Of a stretch of DNA of 64,000 nt, positions 50,648-58,401 are shown piece by piece. Within the stretch, counting starts at the first letter, position 1. Each line of letters starts with the position of its first letter. Location of the stretch: contig CAAGBI010000062.1 in assembly GCA_900768015.1 (NCBI GenBank), forward strand, positions 62,001-126,000, written 5' to 3'. The notes beneath the pieces were generated by a model that was not told the DNA's origin, ran no database searches, and saw only the letters and a program-made list of their open reading frames with translations. The DNA is from an uncultured Alistipes sp. (lineage in GTDB: Bacteria > Bacteroidota > Bacteroidia > Bacteroidales > Rikenellaceae). The position numbers and the translations under genes are program-made.

Positions 50648-51382
50648 ATGGGAAGAGCATTTGAGTATCGCAAGGCGAGAAAAATGAAGCGCTGGGGTCA
50701 CATGGCGCGCGTGTTTACGAAGATCGGTAAGGAGATTGAGATGGCTGTGAAGGCTTCGGGTCCCGACCCATCATCTAACCTCCGCCTCCGCCTCCTTATG
50801 CAGAACGCAAAGGCCGAGAACATGCCCAAGGAGAATGTGGAGCGTGCAATCAAGCGTGCTACAGATAAGGACGCAGCAGACTACAAAGAGATGATCTACG
50901 AGGGTTACGGTCCTCACGGTATCGCTGTATTGGTTGAGACCGCTACCGACAACACAAACCGCACCGTAGCATCAGTGCGCATGTACTTCAACAAGTATGG
51001 CGGCACACTCGGCACATCGGGCTCTGTGGGCTTCATGTTCGAGCACAAGTGCGTATTTAAGTTCAAGCCTACCGAGGGTGTAGACCTCGAGGAGATGGAG
51101 CTCGAGATGATTGACTTCGGCGTTGATGAGTTCTACGCTGAGGAGGGCGAGGTAACTGTTTACGCTGCCTACGAGTCATTCGGTCAGATTCAGACATGGA
51201 TTGAGGGTAAGGGCTACGAGCTCGTATCGGGTGAGGCTGTGCGCATCCCTACCGACACCAAGGAGCTTACACCCGAGGAGCGTGAGGCTGTTAACAAGCT
51301 TATCGAGCACCTCGAGGAGGACGATGATGTAACGAATGTCTATACCACAATGGCCGAGTCTGACGAGGAGGACGAGGAGTAA
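50648..51382 (+). CDS. YebC/PmpR family (TACO1-like) protein
   Basis: This 244-residue protein has the family start MGRAFEYRKARKMKRW and KIGKEIEMAVKASGPDPSSN, then NMPKENVERAIKRATDK, YEGYGPHGIAVLVETATDN and NRTVASVRMYFNKYGGTLG. Members were long called transcription regulators and are now tied to translation of difficult (Pro-rich) stretches; either role may apply. The C-terminus is very acidic. It is 23 bases upstream of ileS. Confidence 0.95.
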   Translation: MGRAFEYRKARKMKRWGHMARVFTKIGKEIEMAVKASGPDPSSNLRLRLLMQNAKAENMPKENVERAIKRATDKDAADYKEMIYEGYGPHGIAVLVETATDNTNRTVASVRMYFNKYGGTLGTSGSVGFMFEHKCVFKFKPTEGVDLEEMELEMIDFGVDEFYAEEGEVTVYAAYESFGQIQTWIEGKGYELVSGEAVRIPTDTKELTPEEREAVNKLIEHLEEDDDVTNVYTTMAESDEEDEE

Positions 51383-51405
51383 ATTGTTTAATCGACCTAT
51401 TGATT

Positions 51406-54400
51406 ATGAGTAAGTTCAACGAATATAAGGGTCTTGACTTGGCGGGTGTTGCCGACGAGATGTTGGCACGCTGGACCAAGGACGATACCTTCCACAAGAG
51501 CATCACAACGCGCGAGGGCCACCCCACATTTGTATTCTATGAGGGTCCCCCCTCAGCAAACGGCATGCCTGGCATCCACCATGTCATGGCGCGTACCATC
51601 AAAGATGTTTTCTGCCGCTACAAGACCCAGCAGGGCTACCTCGTACACCGCAAGGCGGGTTGGGACACACATGGTCTCCCCGTGGAGCTCGGCGTAGAGA
51701 AGAAGCTCGGCATCACAAAGGAGGATATCGGCAAGAAGATTACCATTGAGGAGTATAACAAGCAGTGCCGCGAGGCCGTGATGGAGTTCACCGATGTATG
51801 GGAGGACCTCACACGCAAGATGGGTTACTGGGTGAACATGGACGACCCATATATCACCTACGACAACAAATTCATCGAGACCCTCTGGTGGCTCTTGAAG
51901 CAGCTCTACGAGAAGAACCTCCTCTACAAGGGCTATACCATCCAGCCCTACTCGCCCGCAGCAGGTACGGGCCTCTCAACCCACGAGCTCAACCAGCCAG
52001 GCTGCTACCGCGATGTTAAAGACACGACTTGCACCGCACAGTTCCGCATTCTAGACCCTAAGGAAGGGATGGAGGGCTGGGGCACTCCCGTGTTCCTCGC
52101 GTGGACAACAACACCCTGGACACTGCCCTCAAACACTGCGCTCTGTGTGGGTCCCAAGTACGACTATGTTGCAGTACGCTCATATAACCCCTACACCGCA
52201 GAGAAGATTACAGCCGTAGTGGCTGAGCCTCTTTTGTACTCTATCTTCAATAAGAAGGCCGTGGGTATCGCCCTTGAGGAGTATAAGGCGGGCGACAAGC
52301 TCATTCCATTCGAGGTAGTAGGTAAGTGGAAGGGTACGGAGCTCGAGGGCATGCGCTACGAGCAGCTCTTGCCATGGGTTAAGCCCGTCGAGGCAGACGA
52401 GAATGGCAACTGGACAGAGGCTTCGGCTAAGGCATTCCGCGTAATCTTGGGCGACTATGTAACGGTGGAGGATGGTACAGGTATCGTACACATCGCGCCT
52501 ACATTTGGTGCCGACGATGCCTTCGTAGCACGCCAGGCAGGCATCCCCTCGCTCTTCATGATTAACAAGCGCGGCGAGACACGCCCCATGGTTGACTTCA
52601 CCGGTAAGTTCTTCCTCACCGAGGAGCTCGATGAGAAGTTTGTTGCGGAGTGCGTAACTGCCGACTATAAGGAGTATGAGGGTCGCTTCGTGAAGAACGC
52701 CTACGATCCACAGTACACCGTTGATGGCCGCTACGACGAGAAGGCTGCAGCTGCGGCTGAGAACCTCGACATCTACATCTCGCTCAAGCTCAAGGAGTCG
52801 AACAAGGTCTTCAAAATCGAGAAGCACACCCACAACTATCCCCACTGCTGGCGTACAGATAAGCCCGTGTTGTACTACCCCTTGGACTCATGGTTCATCC
52901 GCACCACAGCGCTTCGTGAGCGCATGATGGAGTTGAACAAGACCATCTACTGGAAGCCCGAGAGCACAGGTACAGGTCGCTTCGGCAAGTGGCTCGAGAA
53001 CATCAACGATTGGAACCTCTCGCGCTCACGCTTCTGGGGTACACCCCTCCCCATCTGGGCTACCGAGGACCGCACTGAGTTGAAGTGCATCGGATCGGTT
53101 GAGGAGCTTATCGCCGAGATTGAGAAGGCCGTGGCTGCAGGTGTCATGACCGAGAATCCATACAAAAACTTCAAGGTTGGTGATATGTCTAAGGAGAATT
53201 ACTCTACAGAGAACATCGACCTCCACCGCCCATATGTTGATAACATCGTGTTGGTATCATCGAAGGGTGAGCCTATGCGCCGCGAGCCCGACCTCATCGA
53301 TGTATGGTTTGACTCAGGTGCTATGCCCTATGCGCAGGTACACTACCCCTTCGAGAACAAGGAGGGCTTCGACCAGATATACCCCGCAGACTTCATCGCC
53401 GAGGGTGTCGACCAGACCCGCGGTTGGTTCTATACGCTCCACGCCATCGCTACCATGCTCTTCGACTCTGTGGCGTTCAAGAACATCATCTCTAACGGCT
53501 TGGTGCTCGACAAGAACGGCAATAAGATGTCTAAGCGCCTCGGTAACGCCGTAGACCCATTCGAGGTATTGAAGAAGTACGGTGCAGACGCTACACGCTG
53601 GTACATGATATCTAACTCGCAGCCTTGGGACAACCTCAAGTTCGATGTTGATGGCGTTGACGAGTGCCGCCGTAAGTTCTTCGGCACGCTCTACAACACC
53701 TACTCATTCTTCGCGCTCTATGCCAACATCGATGGCTTCACCGGCGCCGAGGCTGAGGTACCCGTGGAGAAGCGCCCCGAGATTGACCGCTGGATATTGT
53801 CGGAGCTCAACTCGCTCATCCGCGATGTTACAGCATCGCTCGAGGAGTACGACCCCACACCCGCTGCCCGCCGCATCGACGCCTTTGTCAACGAGAACCT
53901 CTCTAACTGGTATGTTCGCTTGAACCGTAAGCGCTTCTGGGGTGGCTCGATGAACGAGGATAAGCTCGCAGCATACCAGACCCTCTACACATGCTTGGAG
54001 ACCGTCGCTATGCTCGCTGCGCCTATCGCGCCCTTCATCACCGACCGCATCTTCTGTGATCTCAACGCCGCAAGTGGCCGCCACACAGAGTCGTCAGTGC
54101 ACCTCGCAGAGTACCCCAAGTGCAACGAGGCGCTCATCAACCGTGAGCTCGAGGCACGCACAGCACTCTCACAGCAGGTATCTTCAATGGTCCTCGCACT
54201 CCGCCGCAAGGTGAACATCAATGTGCGTAAGCCCCTCTCGAAGATTATCATCCCCGTGTTGGACAAGGAGATGGCAGCACGCATCGAGGCTGTTCGCGCG
54301 CTCATCATGAACGAAGTAAACATCAAGGATGTGGAGCTCATCACCGATACCACAGGCATCATCACCAAGCGTATCAAGCTCAACTTTAAGCACTTCTGCC

Positions 54401-54891
54401 AGCGCTATGCTCCCCATGCTAAGGCTATGTCGGCACTTATCGCGCAGTTTACGCAGGAGCAGATTGCCGAGATTGAGGCTAACGCCGAGACAACGCTCGA
54501 CCTTGGTGGCACTCAGGTTGTGGTTACGGCTGCCGACTTCGAGATTACATCGGAGGATATGCCTGGCTGGTTGGTAGCGTCGGAGGGTAAGCTCACCGTG
54601 GCCCTCGACATCACCATCACCGAGGAGCTTAAGCGCGAGGGTGTTGCCCGCGAGCTCGTCAACCGCATCCAGAACATCCGTAAGGAGTCTGGCTTCGAGG
54701 TAACTGACAAGATTAGCGTGGAGATTGAGTCTAACGACCTCACTGCTCCCGCCGTTGAGAGCTTCGCGCAGTACATCGCACAGCAGACCCTTGCCGTGGA
54801 TGTCAAGGCTGTTGCCGCTCCCGCCGGAGCCTTCGTTGTGGATAGCGACATCGACGAGGTAGCCCTCAAGATTGCCGTTACCAAGGCGTAG
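51406..54891 (+). CDS. ileS: Isoleucyl-tRNA synthetase
   Basis: This 1161-residue protein starts at the ATG at 51406 (a TTG two codons earlier is unlikely). It has PPSANGMPGIHHVMAR (the HIGH motif as GIHH), the CP1 editing domain with AWTTTPWTLPSNTAL, DVWFDSGAMPYAQ, GVDQTRGWFYTLHA and NGNKMSKRLGNAVDP (KMSKS). The C-terminal anticodon and DUF5915-type domain has no zinc ribbon, the layout of the long, eukaryote-like IleRS, which is often resistant to mupirocin; that phenotype is inference. Confidence 0.97.
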   Translation: MSKFNEYKGLDLAGVADEMLARWTKDDTFHKSITTREGHPTFVFYEGPPSANGMPGIHHVMARTIKDVFCRYKTQQGYLVHRKAGWDTHGLPVELGVEKKLGITKEDIGKKITIEEYNKQCREAVMEFTDVWEDLTRKMGYWVNMDDPYITYDNKFIETLWWLLKQLYEKNLLYKGYTIQPYSPAAGTGLSTHELNQPGCYRDVKDTTCTAQFRILDPKEGMEGWGTPVFLAWTTTPWTLPSNTALCVGPKYDYVAVRSYNPYTAEKITAVVAEPLLYSIFNKKAVGIALEEYKAGDKLIPFEVVGKWKGTELEGMRYEQLLPWVKPVEADENGNWTEASAKAFRVILGDYVTVEDGTGIVHIAPTFGADDAFVARQAGIPSLFMINKRGETRPMVDFTGKFFLTEELDEKFVAECVTADYKEYEGRFVKNAYDPQYTVDGRYDEKAAAAAENLDIYISLKLKESNKVFKIEKHTHNYPHCWRTDKPVLYYPLDSWFIRTTALRERMMELNKTIYWKPESTGTGRFGKWLENINDWNLSRSRFWGTPLPIWATEDRTELKCIGSVEELIAEIEKAVAAGVMTENPYKNFKVGDMSKENYSTENIDLHRPYVDNIVLVSSKGEPMRREPDLIDVWFDSGAMPYAQVHYPFENKEGFDQIYPADFIAEGVDQTRGWFYTLHAIATMLFDSVAFKNIISNGLVLDKNGNKMSKRLGNAVDPFEVLKKYGADATRWYMISNSQPWDNLKFDVDGVDECRRKFFGTLYNTYSFFALYANIDGFTGAEAEVPVEKRPEIDRWILSELNSLIRDVTASLEEYDPTPAARRIDAFVNENLSNWYVRLNRKRFWGGSMNEDKLAAYQTLYTCLETVAMLAAPIAPFITDRIFCDLNAASGRHTESSVHLAEYPKCNEALINRELEARTALSQQVSSMVLALRRKVNINVRKPLSKIIIPVLDKEMAARIEAVRALIMNEVNIKDVELITDTTGIITKRIKLNFKHFCQRYAPHAKAMSALIAQFTQEQIAEIEANAETTLDLGGTQVVVTAADFEITSEDMPGWLVASEGKLTVALDITITEELKREGVARELVNRIQNIRKESGFEVTDKISVEIESNDLTAPAVESFAQYIAQQTLAVDVKAVAAPAGAFVVDSDIDEVALKIAVTKA

Positions 54892-54914
54892 CATACCCTA
54901 TATATAATATAAGT

Positions 54915-54948
54915 AAAGGTGTAGCCCCAACTCTGGCGCTGCACCTTT
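54915..54948 (+). terminator. ileS: Terminator of ileS
   Basis: AAAGGTGTAGC pairs with GCTGCACCTTT (11 bp, one G-T) and is followed by more T residues, 24 bases after the stop. Confidence 0.85.
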
Positions 54949-55043
54949 TTTATGCTTTTTTTGTAGGAATATTTGCAAGTGTCATAAATTTTGCTTAATT
55001 TCGCTTATTATAAGAATGATAACCGTACTAAAACGCTACGATT

Positions 55044-55418
55044 ATGACAGAGGAGAAGACACGCTACAACGACGCAGAACTTGAGGAGTTCCGTCTATTG
55101 ATAGAGCAGAAATTGGCGTCAGCACGCGCCGACTACGATATGTTGCGTACCGCTACAAGCAACGAGAACGACACCGAGGACTCATCTCCCACCTTCAAGG
55201 TGATGGAGGAGGGCGCTACGACACTCTCACGCGAGGAGTATGGCTCACTCGCACAGCGCCAGGCGAAGTTCATCCGCAACCTCGAGATGGCTCTCGTGCG
55301 CATCAAGAACAAGACCTACGGCATCTGCAAGACCACCGGCAAGCTCATCCCTCGTGAGCGCTTGCTCCGTGTGCCACATGCTACCGAATGCATCGAAGCT
55401 AAAACCGCCCGCAAGTAA
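55044..55418 (+). CDS. TraR/DksA family protein with reduced zinc finger
   Basis: This 124-residue protein has an N-terminal coiled coil (ELEEFRLLIEQKLASARADYDML), an acidic turn, and the DksA C-terminal segment YGICKTTGKLIPRERLLRVPHATECIEAK. Classical DksA has four zinc Cys (CxxC...CxxC); only two remain here, in GIC and TEC. DksA-like proteins bind the RNA polymerase secondary channel and help ppGpp tune transcription. Bacteroidota members often have a degenerate finger. Monocistronic; its stop codon overlaps the first base pairs of a repeat unit. Confidence 0.88.
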   Translation: MTEEKTRYNDAELEEFRLLIEQKLASARADYDMLRTATSNENDTEDSSPTFKVMEEGATTLSREEYGSLAQRQAKFIRNLEMALVRIKNKTYGICKTTGKLIPRERLLRVPHATECIEAKTARK

Positions 55419-55547
55419 TTTCTTGTGATAGTGGCGCGTTAGCGGCACATCCCTAAAAGTCAAACACCAAAGGCTGTACTACCTTGTACTATCCTTTGGT
55501 GTTTTCTTTTGTGATGCACCACTACCACACCACTCTGACAAGAAATT
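55417..55547. repeat. Inverted-repeat-ended unit 1
   Basis: It begins AATTTCTTGT and ends ACAAGAAATT, a perfect 10-base inverted repeat, and contains a GTGATAGTGGCGCG segment and an internal 12-bp hairpin at 55462-55504. 131 bases, no gene. Confidence 0.75.
55462..55504 (+). terminator. Hairpin in unit 1, probable terminator of the DksA-like gene
   Basis: AAACACCAAAGG pairs perfectly with CCTTTGGTGTTT and is followed by TCTTTT on the plus strand. Confidence 0.75.
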
Positions 55548-55548
55548 T

Positions 55549-55675
55549 AATTTCCTGTGATAAAGGGCCGTCTGCGGCCTCTCAATCCAAAGAGCGAATG
55601 GGAAATACATCAAGTATGTCCCATCCGCTCTTTCTCTTTATCGAGTCCACATACAACCCTTTCTAACAAGAAATT
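55549..55675. repeat. Inverted-repeat-ended unit 2
   Basis: It begins AATTTCCTGT and ends ACAAGAAATT, has a GTGATAAAGGGCCG segment like that of unit 1, and an internal hairpin at 55589-55633 (AAAGAGCG/CGCTCTTT plus ATGGG/CCCAT with one mismatch between) of different sequence. 127 bases, one base after unit 1. Confidence 0.75.
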
Positions 55676-55699
55676 AGGGTCTCGGTACTAATCCGCGTT

Positions 55700-55838
55700 T
55701 GCGCGAGAGAGTTCAGAGAATTTTAAGGAATTTAGGGAGTTTAGAGAATTTTGCGCGCCCACCCTATATTCCTTAATTTCCTTAATCTCCCTATTCTCTT
55801 ATAAACCTCTCCTCGCAATGACAGCGTTCAGAACAACA
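55700..55838. repeat. Inverted AT-rich repeat with REP fragment
   Basis: AAGGAATTTAGGGAG (about 55727) is repeated in inverse form as CCTTAATCTCCCTATT (about 55779). CTCCTCGCAATGAC at about 55808 is the reverse complement of the start of a REP element in cluster 1. No gene. Confidence 0.6.
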
Positions 55839-55844
55839 TAAAAA

Positions 55845-55876
55845 AAGAGGCTGCTGCCTTTGAGCAACAACCCCTT
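55845..55876 (-). terminator. Terminator of the MFS transporter gene
   Basis: On the minus strand AAGGGGTTGTTGC pairs with GCAGCAGCCTCTT (13 bp, three G-T) around a 6-base loop and is followed by a run of T (55844-55839). Confidence 0.85.
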
Positions 55877-55902
55877 CATACTGCGTGAGTTAGCCCCGTG
55901 GC

Positions 55903-57222
55903 TTACTCCGTTTTGATATTCTTGTTCACATTCTTCGAGCCAATCAATGCGTAGAAGAGCAAGTATGCAAGGCCTGCAACGATTACCCAGTAGCTTACGA
56001 GGTAGTCGCCTGTCCAGTCCACGATGCCGTTCTGCAACAAGGGCAAGATACCACCACCGCAAACCAACGCCATGAAGATGCCCGAAGCGCGCTCGGTGTA
56101 CTTACCCAAGCCCTCAACTGCGAGGTTGAAGATGCCGCCCCACATAACCGATGTGCACAAGCCGCACAACACGAGCAATGCCGCATTTACGGGTACCTCA
56201 GCCATGCCGAAGCCCTCGGTGCCCTTGAAGACGGGGAGGTTAACGGTGATTGAGGGGTCGAGGATCATAGCGCCACCAACCAGTGCCAAGCCGAGGAGCG
56301 ATACCGCTGTGAGCATGCTCTTAGCAGAGAATACCGAGCCGAGGGCTGCGCCACCAAGACGGCCGAAGAACATCAACAACCAGTATGTCGCAGCTACGGT
56401 AGCGGCGATGCTCTCAGCGTTGCCCATAGGCGAGCCGCACACGGGACACATATCGACGATGAGGCCACCATTCTGCAACCACTTCTGCAAGACATTAGGG
56501 ATGCCCACCTCTACACCTACATAGATAAAGATGGCGATAGCGCCCAACACAAAGTGGCGGAACGACATAGGGCCAATCTTAGACTCATTAGCGCTTGCAA
56601 TTCTCTCAACGCGCTCGTTCTCAGGTACATTTGTAAAGAGAATAACCACGAATGCGAGGGCGAAGATAGCCAATGCGATGAACATCAAGGGGAAGACCTG
56701 CTTAATCTCGGCATCGGCAATGCTGGGTACGAAGACGCCAGTGAGGAAGATTACGGCAGTACCCATGAACGAGTTGAACGAGCCACCCACCTGCAAGAGC
56801 TGGTTGCCACGGTTGCCACCGCCCGCGAGCTTGTTAAGCATGGGATTTACGACGATGTTAAGCATACACATCGAGAAGCCCGCGATGAAGGCACCGAGCA
56901 AGTATACGCCGAATGCGAGGTTGCCATCCAAGAGGCCTGCGATGGTCTGCACGCCCACGCCTGTGAAGCCTACAACAACGGCAGCCAAGGCGGTAAATTT
57001 GTAGCCACGCTTCTGCAAGAGGTTACCCGCGGGGATACCCATACATGCGTAAGCGATGAAGTTGGCGAATACGCCGAGCGTACCCATCCAGTTAGCCACG
57101 TCGAACTGGTTCTTAAGCACATCACCCATTGGCGATGCGAGGTTGGTTACGAACGAGATCATTCCGAAGAGCAGAATCATCACGATGATAGCCAAGAAGT
57201 TACCTTTCTTTTGTGTACTCAT
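55903..57222 (-). CDS. MFS sugar transporter, FucP/GluP type
   Basis: This 439-residue protein has twelve predicted membrane helices and the fucose/glucose/galactose:proton symporter pattern: FGMISFVTNLASPMGDVLKN, AYACMGIPAGNLLQKRGYK, FIAGFSMCMLNIVVNPMLNK, FIYVGVEVGIPNVLQKW and SVMWGGIFNLAVEGLGKY. An insert with two Cys (DMCPVCGSPMG) lies between helices 7 and 8. It imports a hexose or 6-deoxyhexose with protons. It follows the polyprenyl synthase gene by 51 bases on the same strand; the substrate is not fixed by context. Confidence 0.9.
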   Translation of the reverse strand: MSTQKKGNFLAIIVMILLFGMISFVTNLASPMGDVLKNQFDVANWMGTLGVFANFIAYACMGIPAGNLLQKRGYKFTALAAVVVGFTGVGVQTIAGLLDGNLAFGVYLLGAFIAGFSMCMLNIVVNPMLNKLAGGGNRGNQLLQVGGSFNSFMGTAVIFLTGVFVPSIADAEIKQVFPLMFIALAIFALAFVVILFTNVPENERVERIASANESKIGPMSFRHFVLGAIAIFIYVGVEVGIPNVLQKWLQNGGLIVDMCPVCGSPMGNAESIAATVAATYWLLMFFGRLGGAALGSVFSAKSMLTAVSLLGLALVGGAMILDPSITVNLPVFKGTEGFGMAEVPVNAALLVLCGLCTSVMWGGIFNLAVEGLGKYTERASGIFMALVCGGGILPLLQNGIVDWTGDYLVSYWVIVAGLAYLLFYALIGSKNVNKNIKTE

Positions 57223-57273
57223 AATTTTATGCTATTAGATTGTTATTCAGATGTTTATATCAGTGTATAGGAC

Positions 57274-58275
57274 CTATTTGTCACGCTCGGCAACAAAGGT
57301 GCAGAGGTCGAGTAGCGCCTTGCGGTAGGGCGTATCCTCATACTTCGACACCAGGTGCATGGCACGCGAGAGGTAGGCCTGCATGGTCTCTGTTGCGCGC
57401 TCTATGCCACCCTCGTTGTGCACCATGTTGTGCAGCGTGTCGAGGGCCTCGTTGTCGTCGTTACAACGCTCGACAAGCTTAATTATTGCACCTCGCTCCT
57501 CCTCTGTTTTTCGCTCTATAACCTCGATGAGGGGGAGTGTTATCTTATGCTCGCGGAGGTCGTTGTTCACGGGCTTGCCGGTGTTGTTCTGGCGGTTGTA
57601 GTCGAGGATGTCGTCCTGAATCTGAAAGGCTATGCCGAGTGCCTCGCCGAACTTACGCATGCGCTCCACATCTTCGCGCTGTGCACCGAGCGACATGGCA
57701 CCTATGGCGCCACATACGCCAAGCAGACTTGCCGTCTTCTGATAGATGATTGTGAAGTAGTCGTCGCGTGTTGTGTCGAGGTTCTTAGCATGCTGGCTCT
57801 GAAGCACTTCGCCCTCGCATAGTGCCGCCATCGCCGTGCCCACATACGACACTATGTCGTACTGTGCCGAGGCCATGCCCAAGGACATTGTGCGTGCGAG
57901 GATGTAGTCGCCGAGGATGATTGCGAGGTTGCTATGCCACTTGGCATTCACCGAGGGTTTGCCACGGCGCTCGTCTGCCGAGTCGAGCACATCGTCGTGG
58001 ATGAGCGATGCTGTGTGTATCATCTCCATCATTAGTGCCGCGAGGTATGTGCGCTTTGTGCAGTTGCGCTCGTCGGGGCGGTATGTTGCCGCGGTGCATG
58101 TCAGTGCCGAGAGCATGGTGAGTATGGGTCGTATGCCCTTGCCGCGCGACGATAGTGCGTAAGTAAGCATCTCTTGCAGCATCTCGCCCTCGGCGTTGAA
58201 GTTGTCGGCCACGAACTTGTCGAATGCTTCGAGGTCGGCGCTGATAGGTCGGCGTATGTCGTCAATTGTAATCAT
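57274..58275 (-). CDS. ispB: Polyprenyl (octaprenyl-type) diphosphate synthase
   Basis: This 333-residue protein has the two Asp-rich motifs of trans-prenyltransferases: LIHDDVLDSADERRGKPSVN (first, DDxxD) and AFQIQDDILDYNRQN (second), with GKGIRPILTML upstream. It makes the long isoprenoid tail of menaquinone or a related quinone. Its promoter TATCTTTG is at 58308-58301. Confidence 0.93.
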   Translation of the reverse strand: MITIDDIRRPISADLEAFDKFVADNFNAEGEMLQEMLTYALSSRGKGIRPILTMLSALTCTAATYRPDERNCTKRTYLAALMMEMIHTASLIHDDVLDSADERRGKPSVNAKWHSNLAIILGDYILARTMSLGMASAQYDIVSYVGTAMAALCEGEVLQSQHAKNLDTTRDDYFTIIYQKTASLLGVCGAIGAMSLGAQREDVERMRKFGEALGIAFQIQDDILDYNRQNNTGKPVNNDLREHKITLPLIEVIERKTEEERGAIIKLVERCNDDNEALDTLHNMVHNEGGIERATETMQAYLSRAMHLVSKYEDTPYRKALLDLCTFVAERDK

Positions 58276-58300
58276 ACTAATATATGGTCAAACTATTAGG

Positions 58301-58308
58301 CAAAGATA
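58301..58308 (-). promoter_or_regulatory. ispB: -7 element of the polyprenyl synthase gene
   Basis: TATCTTTG on the minus strand, exact match, 25 bases from the start codon. Confidence 0.55.
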
Positions 58309-58351
58309 GTGATTTTTTAAGAGAAAGGGTTGAGAAACGCACTTTTTTTCG

Positions 58352-58359
58352 TAACTTTG
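58352..58359 (+). promoter_or_regulatory. -7 element of the YfhO-like gene
   Basis: TAACTTTG on the plus strand, exact TAnnTTTG, 42 bases before the ATG at 58402. An opposite TATCTTTG lies at 58379-58372. Confidence 0.5.
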
Positions 58360-58401
58360 GGCGATTTATTTCAAAGATATAACCTACAGAGGTTTAGGAC
58401 T

